A DNA stretch of 64,000 bases, from contig CAILUI010000084.1 in assembly GCA_903837355.1 (NCBI GenBank), positions 1 to 64,000 on the forward strand, in the 5' to 3' direction. Made by a program: the position numbers and the translations under genes. Below, piece after piece: positions 33,026-41,939 of this stretch. The DNA comes from an uncultured Victivallales bacterium (lineage in GTDB: Bacteria; Verrucomicrobiota; Lentisphaeria; Oligosphaerales; JAFGRS01). Within the stretch, counting starts at the first letter, position 1; every line of letters starts with the position of its first letter. Below the pieces are notes generated by a model. It was not told the origin of the DNA. It saw only the letters and a list, made by a program, of their open reading frames with translations, and ran no database searches.

Positions 33026-34303
33026 ATGTCCACGGGCCCCATCATCTCAGTGCGCGGCGTAGGTAAGAAGTACGTCTTGGGCGGAAGCCTGCGGCACGAT
33101 ACCTTCCGAGACCATCTGACAGACCTTACCCGTACGGTCCTCCGACGCGGACCGGCAAGGAAAGGCAGGCTGCGGACGGAGGAGTTCTGGGCACTGAAGG
33201 ATGTCTCGTTCGACGTGCAGGAAGGTCAAGTCCTCGGCATCATCGGTCGCAACGGCTCTGGCAAGTCGACCCTGCTGAAGGTCCTCAGCCAGATCACGGA
33301 GCCGACCACCGGCGAGATCCGTACCCGTGGCCGGATCGCCAGCCTGCTCGAAGTCGGCACCGGATTCCACCCCGAACTCACCGGCCGCGAGAATGTCTTC
33401 CTCAACGGTGCCATCCTCGGCATGCGCCAGGCCGAGATCAAGGCGAGGTTCGACGAGATCGTCGCCTTCTCCGGCGTCGAGCGCTTCCTCGAAACCCCCG
33501 TCAAGCGCTACTCCTCCGGGATGTACGTCCGCCTCGCCTTCGCCGTGGCCGCGCACCTCAATCCCGAGATCCTCATCGTTGATGAAGTCCTCGCCGTCGG
33601 TGATACTGAGTTCCAGGGCAAGTGCCTCGGCAAGATGGGCGACATCGCCAAAGGTGGGCGCACAGTGCTGTTCGTGAGCCACAATCTGGGCGTAGTCAGG
33701 TCGCTGTGTCCAGTCTGCCTGCTTCTGGAGCAAGGCGAGGTGGCCAGTACCGGAGCTACCGACGGTGTCGTCAAACGCTACCTGGACAAGGTCCGACCGC
33801 TTGATTCCTTGTGCCATGCCGTGCAGGACATCGAACGTCGGCCACGCAAGCACGAGTCACCACTCGCGCGCTTTGAGAAGCTCTGGATTCTGGACCACCG
33901 GGGCGAACCCGCAGCATCCTTCGTTTTCGGGGAGACGATGCGTCTGCGCCTCAAGCTGCGCTCGACCTCAACGCGAGCGCTCGGCGTTGAGGTCTTCGTG
34001 AGGACCGCGGCTGGGGATAAGTCTGGCTACTTCGCCTCGGAGCATTTCAGTGGTGTGTACGTCGGCCCAGGTCCTGGCCAGACGGTCGAGCTTGTCATAC
34101 CGTCCCTGCCTTTTGCGCGAGGGAAGTACCGTCTGGACGTCGGTCTTACGGTCCCCAAAGTGGAATGGCTCGACTACGTTGAGGATGTTGCAGTGATCGA
34201 GGTGATCGGTTGCGATCCAGGCAATACTGGTTTCAGCTTTGACCAGAGCCTAGGAGTTGGTGAGATTCACGTCCCTCACGAGTGGTGCGCTATTAACACC
34301 TAG
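33026..34303 (+). CDS. wzt: Polysaccharide ABC exporter ATPase Wzt, copy 2
   Basis: A 425-residue second Wzt. The ATG at 33026 matches the start of copy 1 (MSTGPIISVRG against MSSRPIISVRG); in-frame ATGs at 32987 and 33008 are possible. Walker A GRNGSGKST, YSSGM, LIVDE and the SHN switch are intact. Over residues 5-225 the two copies are almost identical, including at the DNA level (31047-31480 against 33184-33617), but the 190-residue C-terminal domain (VEVFVRTAAGDKSGYFASEHFSGVYV, YRLDVGLTVPKVEWLDYVEDVA) differs. A duplication with a new substrate-binding domain, or domain exchange, is likely. Confidence 0.93.
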   Translation: MSTGPIISVRGVGKKYVLGGSLRHDTFRDHLTDLTRTVLRRGPARKGRLRTEEFWALKDVSFDVQEGQVLGIIGRNGSGKSTLLKVLSQITEPTTGEIRTRGRIASLLEVGTGFHPELTGRENVFLNGAILGMRQAEIKARFDEIVAFSGVERFLETPVKRYSSGMYVRLAFAVAAHLNPEILIVDEVLAVGDTEFQGKCLGKMGDIAKGGRTVLFVSHNLGVVRSLCPVCLLLEQGEVASTGATDGVVKRYLDKVRPLDSLCHAVQDIERRPRKHESPLARFEKLWILDHRGEPAASFVFGETMRLRLKLRSTSTRALGVEVFVRTAAGDKSGYFASEHFSGVYVGPGPGQTVELVIPSLPFARGKYRLDVGLTVPKVEWLDYVEDVAVIEVIGCDPGNTGFSFDQSLGVGEIHVPHEWCAINT

Positions 34304-34362
34304 AGTCGTGTTCACTCGCGGGACCGACACAATCTCTGGCGGCTTCCGGTGGTGGGCTATGT

Positions 34363-35289
34363 ATGATATCCCTTAGGCGGAGCATCGCGTGGCGCGTGAC
34401 CATCTACAACAGGCTTTGGCGCCGCCTGTTCCATCTCGGCGCGGCGCCGCTTGTCGCTCTTTTCCCTAAGCAACCCGTAACCGCCGTTCTCTGTGGCAGA
34501 AACGACGGGTATACGCCCGACTTCCTGAACCGAGTTCGGACCTGCCTGGCGTGGGCTTTCCGGCACGGACTCACAGACGCTGTCTGGGTGGAGTGGAATC
34601 CCCCCGTAGGTGTCCCTCTCCTGGCGCGCGAACTGACTCGGTGCTTCCCGAGACTCCGGGCATATGAGGTCCCCGGATCTGTCCACGAGCAGGCCTGTCA
34701 GAACCCAGCTTTCGGACTGATGGAGTACCACGCGAAAAATGTGGGTATTCGAAAGGCTCGAACGGACTGGGTGTGCTGCACCAATGCAGACATCATCTGG
34801 GGCCCAGACACCTTCCCTTGGTTCTCAGCGTTGCGCCGGGGGAAGGTCTACCAGACCAGAAGGATCGACTTCGACTGGACGGGGGAGAACATCAGTACCC
34901 GTCTGTTGGTACAGCGGCAACGGTACAGGAGAGTCTACCGCGACGACTGCGTGCCCCTGGATGGCGCTGGCGATTTCACACTGGCAACGGCAGAGATGTG
35001 GCACCAGGCACAGGGCTACGATGAGTCACTCAGGAGCCATCGATTCAACTGTGACAGTCGCGGGGTACTGCAACTGATCGCGCATGGGGCTGAACTGGTT
35101 CGTATCGGTACAGTGTTCCATATGGACCACGGCAACTCCAGTGCCAACGGATGGCGCCCCACGAACGGGCTGAGGTTTGACTACAGGGCCGGTCTTCCTT
35201 ATAAGAACAACGATGATTGGGGACTAGCTGCCGCACGCGAGGTGGAGATCGGAGACCGGATATGGCGTCTGGAGCTAGCCCTGCCCTAG
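34363..35289 (+). CDS. Putative GT-A-fold glycosyltransferase
   Basis: A 308-residue protein beginning at the ATG 34363. Family features are limited: VTAVLCGRNDGYTPDFLNRVRTCLAW near the start, VEWNPPVG, KNVGIRKARTDWVCCTNADIIWGPDTF with an NxD-like acidic motif, and a later DGAGDFTLATAEMWHQAQGYDE, which resembles the galactosyltransferase C-terminal pattern. This order (donor-binding strand, acidic metal motif, G-x-GDF, W-x-x-x-G-x-DE) is that of inverting GT-A enzymes of the GT2/GT7 type. No membrane segment is clear. It follows the second wzt and precedes a GT2, so it probably helps to build the exported glycan. Confidence 0.65.
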   Translation: MISLRRSIAWRVTIYNRLWRRLFHLGAAPLVALFPKQPVTAVLCGRNDGYTPDFLNRVRTCLAWAFRHGLTDAVWVEWNPPVGVPLLARELTRCFPRLRAYEVPGSVHEQACQNPAFGLMEYHAKNVGIRKARTDWVCCTNADIIWGPDTFPWFSALRRGKVYQTRRIDFDWTGENISTRLLVQRQRYRRVYRDDCVPLDGAGDFTLATAEMWHQAQGYDESLRSHRFNCDSRGVLQLIAHGAELVRIGTVFHMDHGNSSANGWRPTNGLRFDYRAGLPYKNNDDWGLAAAREVEIGDRIWRLELALP

Positions 35290-35410
35290 GTTGGGTGACG
35301 GCTACCGATGCCACCTTTGCGGCAACAACAACCCTGCATCCCTCTCGACGTGATGGCCAAACTGGACCGGCAAGGGACGGCGCACACACAGTCCGGAGCA
35401 GCATCCAACG

Positions 35411-36493
35411 ATGTCCATGACAACAGCCAAGGCTGCGCAGGCCACAGACGCCGAATTGCCGGAACCGCCAGCGGGAGAGCACGGGTGGCCGTGGGCCATC
35501 GACGGCACGGAGAACCGAATCGAGTCGGGCATCGACCAGACTCGGGAGGCTGTGTCCCCGCTGCCGCCAGGGAGGGACTGGCCTCGCATCAGCATCGTGA
35601 CCCCCTCGTACAACCAAGGGCACTTCATCGAGGAGACTATTCGGTCCGTCCTGCTGCAGGGCTATCCGAACCTCGAGTACATTATCATCGACGGCGGCAG
35701 CACTGACGACACGATCGGGCTTATCCGTAAGTACGAGAAGTGGATCAGTCATTGGGTGACCGAGCCCGATAGGGGCCAGACTCACGCCATCAACAAGGGC
35801 TGGGGGCGGGCGACAGGGAGCATCCTCGGCTGGATCAACAGCGACGACTGCTACTATCCCGGCGCCCTTTGGGCAGCGGCCGCTGAGTTCCTGAGGGATG
35901 ACACGCTCAACTGGCTTAGTGGCACGGTCGTGGACGGGTACTCCCTGGACCGAACCAACCATCGCCACACGCTTCTTCCATGCACCTTCCTGGAGGCCCT
36001 GGGGCGGCGGAATGTGGGCTTCTGTCAACCTGGCATGTTCTGGCACCGGCGCATGCTGGACTCGCTTGCCGAGATGGATGAGAGCTTGCACTTCTGCTTC
36101 GACAGCGAGTTCTGGATCCGGTCACTCAAGGCGGGTTTCGTCCCTAAGAGCAGCGCGGTGCCAATGGCGTTCTTCCGGTTCCATGCCACCAGCAAGACCT
36201 GCTCGAAGAGAGCACTTTTCCTCGCTGAGGACTGGCGGGTGTACCGTCGTTACAAGCAGGACCTGACCGGTGCGGAACGCTCAAGGGTGTGCGAGTGGCT
36301 ACGCGAGCGGGAAGCGTTCTTTCTTCTGGATGTGGTCTATGGCCACCTGGCTGAGCGGAGACGCCTCAAAGCTCTGGTCCATCTGCTTGGGCGCCTGCGG
36401 CTCAGCGTTCGGCTTTCGCCCCCGAAGCTTTACCTCGGTGCCCTCCTTCGCTGCCTGCTCAGCGGACGCCCACCGCGTTGGTGGCACGCGTAA
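35411..36493 (+). CDS. Glycosyltransferase family 2 (WcaA-like)
   Basis: A 360-residue GT2 enzyme. After about 55 non-conserved residues, PRISIVTPSYNQGHFIEETIRSVLLQGYPNLEYIIIDGGSTDDT is the classic N-terminal signature of this subgroup. SEPD-type loop EPDRGQTHAINKGWGRATGSILGWINSDDCYYPGAL follows, with the metal-binding NSDD. A later FDSEFWIRSLKAGF gives the catalytic acidic region. Sugar and acceptor are unknown. It lies in the + strand part of the polysaccharide region after the ABC exporter. Confidence 0.9.
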   Translation: MSMTTAKAAQATDAELPEPPAGEHGWPWAIDGTENRIESGIDQTREAVSPLPPGRDWPRISIVTPSYNQGHFIEETIRSVLLQGYPNLEYIIIDGGSTDDTIGLIRKYEKWISHWVTEPDRGQTHAINKGWGRATGSILGWINSDDCYYPGALWAAAAEFLRDDTLNWLSGTVVDGYSLDRTNHRHTLLPCTFLEALGRRNVGFCQPGMFWHRRMLDSLAEMDESLHFCFDSEFWIRSLKAGFVPKSSAVPMAFFRFHATSKTCSKRALFLAEDWRVYRRYKQDLTGAERSRVCEWLREREAFFLLDVVYGHLAERRRLKALVHLLGRLRLSVRLSPPKLYLGALLRCLLSGRPPRWWHA

Positions 36494-36511
36494 GTCACCC
36501 CTAGCCCGCGG

Positions 36512-37690
36512 ATGGCCATGCGGAATGTTGCGCTCTCTCTAGCCAGCGGTTTCGCGCGCTGGGTGTGCAGAACCGAGCACCGGTTTCGGACGCGAAAGCA
36601 CATCCTTTTCGTGTGTGATTCCGCGCTCGCGGCGGAATACATGGCCGAGTTCTGGGGGCTGTTCGGGGGGGACCAGCGCTTGCGGGCCTGGACGCTTCTG
36701 CCACCGCGAATGGATCCCGCTTGCGCCGAGGCGCAGGCCATCCAGCGAGCACTGCGACTGCCGTGCACCTCCGCGCGCGCGGCTCGGTTGCGCCAATGGG
36801 ACCTTGTCTGCTCGACCTACCATACCGAGCACGAAGACATCGTCGACCGCCGGCGCCAGCCAACGCTCCTTGTGCCGCACGGGATCGAGAGCGGCAAGAA
36901 AGTGAAAGGCGTCGTGTCGACCTTCGGTCCGTTGGCGTGGGACAGCAGCGGACATGTCCGCTATACACGTGTGTTCGACGCGTCCGCGCTCAACCGCGGA
37001 CTAGCGATCCAACTGAACCCAGAGTACCGTGACATCGTCGCGGTGGTGGGGAATCTGCGTGACGACGCCATGCTGCGGATGTGCGAGCGGCGAGAGCAGA
37101 TCCGCGCCGGGATGGGTATCAAGGCAGGCGAGAAGGTCGTGTTCGTACTCAGCACCTGGGGACCGGCCTGCCTGTGGCAGACGGTTGGTGACGCGGTTCT
37201 CGCACAGTCCCGGAAACTGCTGGACGAGTTCCGTTTCATCCTCAACGCCCACCCGCACGAGTACCGTCCCAAGCCGCCCGGCGAGCGGGTGTGGGGTGAG
37301 GTTGTGCGGGCACAGCGGCAGCACGCCTACCTGGTGCGCGAACCCGACGCCGACTGGGCGCCCTACATGGTTGCCTGCGATGTCCTGCTCACGGACCATA
37401 CCTCGCTGGCCCTGCATGGCGCGTTACTCGGCCGGCCGGCAGTGTATGTGCCGGTGAGCGACGAACTGCTCGAACCCGGCTCCCTGGTCTGGCAATACCG
37501 CCACCTCTCGCCGGTCGTACGGCTGGACTGCTCTGATCTGCGCGAACGCCTGACGGAAGCGCTTGCGTCCTATCCCCTGGAGCCGCTGCAGCGGCTGTCA
37601 AGGGAAATCAACTCCTGCCCGGGCCAAGCTAGCGATCTTGTGCGGCATGAAGTGTATCAACTCCTCGGACTCGCGCAGCCGCTGAGCTAG
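36512..37690 (+). CDS. CDP-glycerol glycerophosphotransferase-like (TagB/SpsB-type) protein
   Basis: A 392-residue GT-B-fold protein, without clear membrane helices. The N-terminal domain includes HILFVCDSALAAEYMAEFW. The C-terminal domain has KVVFVLSTWGP, FRFILNAHPHEY with the His-Pro-His of the family, and the donor-binding end VACDVLLTDHTSLALHGALLGRPAVYVPV, equivalent to the SDYSSxxFEFxxLxKP motif of teichoic-acid polymerases. In Gram-negative capsule loci such proteins add glycerol phosphate or other polyol phosphates. It is the last gene on the + strand before the convergent EPS cluster. Confidence 0.72.
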   Translation: MAMRNVALSLASGFARWVCRTEHRFRTRKHILFVCDSALAAEYMAEFWGLFGGDQRLRAWTLLPPRMDPACAEAQAIQRALRLPCTSARAARLRQWDLVCSTYHTEHEDIVDRRRQPTLLVPHGIESGKKVKGVVSTFGPLAWDSSGHVRYTRVFDASALNRGLAIQLNPEYRDIVAVVGNLRDDAMLRMCERREQIRAGMGIKAGEKVVFVLSTWGPACLWQTVGDAVLAQSRKLLDEFRFILNAHPHEYRPKPPGERVWGEVVRAQRQHAYLVREPDADWAPYMVACDVLLTDHTSLALHGALLGRPAVYVPVSDELLEPGSLVWQYRHLSPVVRLDCSDLRERLTEALASYPLEPLQRLSREINSCPGQASDLVRHEVYQLLGLAQPLS

Positions 37691-37815
37691 TGCTTCTGGC
37701 CTGCCCCTCTCAACGCATGCCGTCCGTCGGGTTTGGCCTGTGCTAATATGCTACTATTATCATAGCCTTTTGGCCTAACACAAAAACTCCCCGAGGACCT
37801 CCCAAGGCGCGGCGG
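37691..37815. other. AT-rich convergent gap between the two polysaccharide gene sets
   Basis: The two flanking genes end here. Bases 37741-37772 are clearly AT-rich in otherwise GC-rich DNA, with a short imperfect palindrome (tagcc ttttggccta, about 37765-37778). It probably acts as a bidirectional transcription end, but no strong terminator hairpin is visible. Confidence 0.35.
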
Positions 37816-38682
37816 TCAGCGCTTCTGGGCAACAAGCGTGTAAGTGGGCGGCAGCAAGAACCAGGAGATAAGTCGATGGTACACGGGCCAGAAGGGAAAG
37901 AGCCGCAGCAGAGCGCGTACCACGGTCTGCAGCCAACGCCGGCTGATGCCTTCTGGGTGGCTTAGTTTGGCAATCTCGACCGGCTCCAGTACCACCAGGC
38001 CGCGTGACTGGCAGATCGCCACCAGCGTGTGACAGGGAGGGAAATAGCTCACGTGATGTGACTTCATCGCCTTCCTCACGTTGACCACATAGAACGGTCG
38101 CCATTTCATCGGCAGGAGCAACACGCCAAACAACCCCGTGTGGTTCTCGGCAAGAATGTTCCTCACATGGAAGCCGTTCGGCACGGTGGCAAAGATGAGG
38201 CCCCCGGGGGCGAGTAGGTCACACATCTTGCGCATCACTATCCGGTAGTCCTCCACGTGTTCCAGCACATCCGTAGCCGTTATGACATCGAAGGCTCCAT
38301 CGGGGAAATCCGTGTCCTCCAGCTTCTTGGAGATGAGAGTCGCCTGAACCTGGTGACCGCGAGTACGAGCCACAGCCCACTCAAGACGGTACTCGGCGGG
38401 CTCAATGCCTGTACAGAGGGCACCCCGTTGCGCAAACGCAATGCAGACTCCACCGCTGCCGCAACCGATGTCCAGGGCGCGCTTGCCACGTAAGGGCATG
38501 TACTGCTCGATCGCATCGGCATAGCACTGTCCACGCGCAATGGCGGAGAGATTCCACTCCACCGACTTCCGGTAGTTTCGGTCGCTTGGGGCGTACTCGC
38601 AGGTTTTCGCATAGAGGTCGAAGTAATCACGATCTTCTGGCAGTACCTGCGGACGAAAGCATGTAGCGCTAGCGGTGCTCAC
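37816..38682 (-). CDS. Class I SAM-dependent methyltransferase
   Basis: A 288-residue methyltransferase of the UbiG/Methyltransf_11 type. Motif I is ALDIGCGSGG (near 69-78), the acidic post-I residue is in GIEPAEYRLEWA, motif II is GAFDVITATDVLEHVEDY, and motif III is LLAPGGLIFATVPNG. The C-terminus carries a hydrophobic segment (LLRLFPFWPVYHRLISWFLLPPTYTLVAQ) common to enzymes acting on lipid-linked sugars or sugar nucleotides in polysaccharide loci. It is the last gene of the long - strand cluster. The acceptor is not known. Confidence 0.85.
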   Translation of the reverse strand: MSTASATCFRPQVLPEDRDYFDLYAKTCEYAPSDRNYRKSVEWNLSAIARGQCYADAIEQYMPLRGKRALDIGCGSGGVCIAFAQRGALCTGIEPAEYRLEWAVARTRGHQVQATLISKKLEDTDFPDGAFDVITATDVLEHVEDYRIVMRKMCDLLAPGGLIFATVPNGFHVRNILAENHTGLFGVLLLPMKWRPFYVVNVRKAMKSHHVSYFPPCHTLVAICQSRGLVVLEPVEIAKLSHPEGISRRWLQTVVRALLRLFPFWPVYHRLISWFLLPPTYTLVAQKR

Positions 38683-38856
38683 GGGAATGCCCCCCCCAAG
38701 TGCCCATCTGTCTCCGTACCCAAACCATCTGTGTCATCCGCGTCATCCATGATGAACACCCAATCATATCCTGATCTCCCCGCGACCGTGGCGCTGCAGC
38801 GCGGACTGGGTCACCGAGGCGGACCTGCGGGATGCAGCGGCCGGCGTAAGCACAGG

Positions 38857-39927
38857 TCAACCCAGTGACAACGAGAGCCATTGCGGGTGGTGCTCGGCGA
38901 AATCGGCGATCTCGGTGAGGATGTCGCCGAGCGCGAGCGCTGGGCGCCAGTTCCAGGTGCTCTGGGCCGTGGCTGGATCCAGTGCCAGCCAGGGAATGTC
39001 GTAGGGGCGTTCCTCGGCGCTGATCGTGATCTCGTTCGCTCCGAAGCGCTCGGCGCACCACGCGCTCAACTGCCGCAGGGAGGCTGAGCTCCCAATCCCG
39101 CCCGAGACGTTGATGATCCTGGGCTTGGCGGCATCGAGACCGGCGACGAACTGCTTCTCCAGAAGGGGCAGCAGGTCGACCGGGTGCAGGCAGTCGCGGA
39201 CCTGGTGGCCGGTGCCGCCGAAGCCGATGTAGCGCAGCGGGCGCCGTTCGCGGAAGGCATGGACCCAGAAGGCAAAGATGCCCTGACCAGGGTGGCCGAA
39301 CTGCCCGGCCCCAGCCATCACCCCGCAGCGGTTGACCCACACGGGGAAGCCATAGGTGTGTCCGTACTCGAGAGCCAGGCATTCCGAGGCCAGCTTGGTG
39401 CTGCCGTAGAGCGATACGGGGGCGGCGGTCGAGTAGCTCTCAGAAACCCCGGACGCGGAGATGCCGGCGGGGAAATCCTGGTCGGGAGCGGGCCGGAAGG
39501 CGCCATCGTGGACGGTGAGTTCGAGAGCGGTCAGCCCCGGAATCGAGTAGACACGACTGGTGGAGAGCAGAACCAGCCCACTGCCATGCTGACGGCAGTA
39601 CTCAAGGACATTCACCGTGCCCTGCAGATTGTGCTCGAGCAGTTGCCTGGAGCTGGTCCGCCCATCGACGCCAGCGAGAACGCTGGCGTTGGCGGCGGCA
39701 TCGATGACCCATTCGGCGGCAGGCAATGCGTCCACATCGGAGGGGCTGCGCAGGTCGCCGTGCACAACGGCAACCCCCAGCGCCCGCAGGGGCGCCAGGT
39801 TGACCCAACTGCCGGGCCGGGACAGGTTATCCAGACCGGTGACCTGCCAGTCGGAATGGGACTCGCGCAAGGCGCGGGCCAATGTCGAGCCGACAAAGCC
39901 GCAAACGCCGGTAATGAGAACGCGCAT
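38857..39927 (-). CDS. NAD-dependent sugar epimerase/dehydratase (SDR), second copy
   Basis: A 356-residue extended SDR protein. The ATG at 39927 is chosen because MRVLITGVCGFVGS begins the Rossmann fold; the frame upstream runs into the neighbouring gene. Features are TGVCGFVGST (6-15), VIDAAANASVLAGVDG, VLLSTSRVYSI with the catalytic Ser, SLYGSTKLASE with Tyr-x3-Lys, and a substrate loop NRCGVMAGAGQFGHPGQG. The acidic-to-QP variations match CDP-paratose/tyvelose 2-epimerase-like proteins, which often occur in pairs beside a GT2, as here. It starts 17 bases after the upstream epimerase gene. Confidence 0.85.
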   Translation of the reverse strand: MRVLITGVCGFVGSTLARALRESHSDWQVTGLDNLSRPGSWVNLAPLRALGVAVVHGDLRSPSDVDALPAAEWVIDAAANASVLAGVDGRTSSRQLLEHNLQGTVNVLEYCRQHGSGLVLLSTSRVYSIPGLTALELTVHDGAFRPAPDQDFPAGISASGVSESYSTAAPVSLYGSTKLASECLALEYGHTYGFPVWVNRCGVMAGAGQFGHPGQGIFAFWVHAFRERRPLRYIGFGGTGHQVRDCLHPVDLLPLLEKQFVAGLDAAKPRIINVSGGIGSSASLRQLSAWCAERFGANEITISAEERPYDIPWLALDPATAQSTWNWRPALALGDILTEIADFAEHHPQWLSLSLG

Positions 39928-39943
39928 AGCGTTGTACCCTTGC

Positions 39944-41011
39944 TCAGGAAACCGCGACGCGGTCTCGCCACGAGGCCACGATCTGTTGCACGATCTCCGG
40001 CAGGCTGACCGTGATGTCCCAGTCCGGGTAATGCGCCCGCATCCGGCGCAGGTCGCTGTAGTAGCAGATGTGATCCCCGATCCGGTTCTCGTCGACATAC
40101 TCGAAGACCTGAGCTTGCCCGGAGACCTCGCGGACCAGGTCGAAGGCCTCGAGGATCGAGCAGGCGTTCTGTTTGCCGCCGCCAATGTTGTAGACCTCGG
40201 CGACGCGCGGCGCCTCGATGAAGGCCGTGATGAAACGCGCCACATCGCCGCTGTGGATGTTATCGCGGACCTGCTTGCCCTTGTAGCCGAAGACCCGGTA
40301 GGTCCGGCCCTCGAGATTGCACTTCACCAGGAAGCTCAGGAAGCCGTGCAACTCAACCCCAGCGTGGTTGGGGCCCGTCAGGCAACCGCCGCGCAGGCAG
40401 CAGGTGGGCAGGTTGAAGTAGCGGCCGTACTCCTGCACCAGAATATCGCCGGCCACCTTTGAGGCGCCGAAGAGCGAGTGCTTGGACTGGTCGATGGGGA
40501 AGTCCTCGGGGATGCCCTCGGCGTAGGCGGGGTCAGCGAAGTCCCAGCGCGTGGCGAGTTCCCGCAACGGAATGGCATTGGGGCGGTCGCCGTAGACCTT
40601 GTTGGTGGACATGTGTACGAAGGGCGACTCGGGGCAGGAGCGCCGCGTGCCCTCGAGCAGGTTCAGCGTGCCCACCGCATTCGTGTCGAAATCGTCAAAG
40701 GGGATGGCCGCCGCACGGTCGTGGCTGGGCTGGGCGGCGGTGTGGACGATGGCGTTGGGCTTCAGTTCGGCCAGCAACCGCAGAACCCCGTCCCGGTCGC
40801 GGATGTCGAGCTCATGGTGGACGAAGCCCGGCAAAGACGACTGCAGCCGGTGCTGGTTCCAGCGCGTGTCGCCCTGCGGCCCGAAGAAGGCGGCACGCTG
40901 ATTATTGTCCAGGCCGTGCACCGTCCAGCCGCGCTCGGCGAGATGGCTGCAGACCTCCGACCCGATTAGACCCGACGAACCGGTGACCAGGACCTTGCGT
41001 TGCTTACCCAT
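39944..41011 (-). CDS. CDP-paratose 2-epimerase-like SDR protein
   Basis: A 355-residue extended SDR. Rossmann motif [10 protein letters not shown] lies near 10-19, [19 protein letters not shown] near 90-108, [19 protein letters not shown] near 131-149, and catalytic Tyr is replaced in the expected slot by Phe in [12 protein letters not shown] (family members have this FGASK form). [23 protein letters not shown] is a strong signature of CDP-tyvelose/paratose epimerase-like enzymes of exopolysaccharide loci. The product sugar is unproven: many of these proteins act on other NDP-sugars. It is adjacent to another SDR and a DPM1-like transferase. Confidence 0.87.
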   Translation of the reverse strand: MGKQRKVLVTGSSGLIGSEVCSHLAERGWTVHGLDNNQRAAFFGPQGDTRWNQHRLQSSLPGFVHHELDIRDRDGVLRLLAELKPNAIVHTAAQPSHDRAAAIPFDDFDTNAVGTLNLLEGTRRSCPESPFVHMSTNKVYGDRPNAIPLRELATRWDFADPAYAEGIPEDFPIDQSKHSLFGASKVAGDILVQEYGRYFNLPTCCLRGGCLTGPNHAGVELHGFLSFLVKCNLEGRTYRVFGYKGKQVRDNIHSGDVARFITAFIEAPRVAEVYNIGGGKQNACSILEAFDLVREVSGQAQVFEYVDENRIGDHICYYSDLRRMRAHYPDWDITVSLPEIVQQIVASWRDRVAVS

Positions 41012-41066
41012 GCTTCACCTTGTGCCCCATTCGTGTGATCCGCTCAGTCTGTGGCCAAAGATCAGG

Positions 41067-41828
41067 CTAGCGCTGGCGGTGATAGTCCCCGCGGGACAGC
41101 TTCTTTTCCAGCCACACGTATAACACAATGAAGAGATAGCGGCTGCCCATCTCCTTCATGCGCAGTTTCGACTCCCCGGCCACCCGGTTGGTCCAGGAGA
41201 TAGGCACCCGCTCATACGTAAAGCCGCGTCCGATGGCCTTCAGCGGCATCTCAACGGTGAGGTTGAAGTGGTGTGAGAGCAGTGGCTGGATGCCCTCGAT
41301 CACCTCCCGCCGGTAGGCCTTGAAAGCGTTAGTGACGTCGTTGTAATCGAGCCGGAACAGCCACTTCACAAAGAGGTTGGCCAGGCGGTTGACGGTCAGT
41401 TTCAGGCGGGGATAGTCGACCACTCGCGAACCGCGCATGAACCGTGAGCCAAAAACGCACTCGGCACCCGCTTTGAGGCGCCGGTAGTAGGTCACGATGT
41501 CAGCGGGCGAATCGGAAAGGTCCGCCATGACAATGGCGACCGCCTGGCCACGGAACTCCTTCAGGCCGCGCCGGACCGCGAAGCCGAAACCGTTGGGGGC
41601 GGCATTGTTGACATAGCGCACCTGCGGGAAGCGGGCGCTGAAGTCTTGCAGCACGCCTTCCGTGCCGTCACGACTGTTGTCATTGACGACGACAATCTCG
41701 AAATCCGCGATCTCCTCCTGCCGGAATCGTGCCAGAATAGCGTCGAGCGTGGCCCCAATGCACCCCTCCTCGTTGTGCGCCGGGATCACGATGGAGAGGA
41801 ACACTGGCTGGGCAGATGGGATGCTCAT
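41067..41828 (-). CDS. Glycosyltransferase family 2, dolichyl-phosphate-mannose-synthase-like
   Basis: A 253-residue GT2 enzyme, without C-terminal membrane helices. FLSIVIPAHNEEGCIGATL starts the fold, EIVVVNDNSRDGTE binds the nucleotide, AVAIVMADLSDSPADI gives the DxSD metal motif, and FGSRFMRGS and NDVTNAFKAYRREVIEG are typical of the DPM1/polyprenyl-phosphate glycosyltransferase subgroup. The end SWTNRVAGESKLRMKEMGSRYLFIVLYVWLEKKL matches also. It would attach a sugar to polyprenyl phosphate, possibly providing the donor for the GT39-like protein at 26577-28283. The two upstream epimerases are typical companions. Confidence 0.9.
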   Translation of the reverse strand: MSIPSAQPVFLSIVIPAHNEEGCIGATLDAILARFRQEEIADFEIVVVNDNSRDGTEGVLQDFSARFPQVRYVNNAAPNGFGFAVRRGLKEFRGQAVAIVMADLSDSPADIVTYYRRLKAGAECVFGSRFMRGSRVVDYPRLKLTVNRLANLFVKWLFRLDYNDVTNAFKAYRREVIEGIQPLLSHHFNLTVEMPLKAIGRGFTYERVPISWTNRVAGESKLRMKEMGSRYLFIVLYVWLEKKLSRGDYHRQR

Positions 41829-41939
41829 GTCTTGTCCGCTGGCTGGTGCGCGTGGTGCGGATGCAGTGACTTTGGCAAAGGCGCGAGCAGGCCGACGACG
41901 CCGGCCTCCGGGGGTCTGACCTGACGACGCTTCCGGCAG

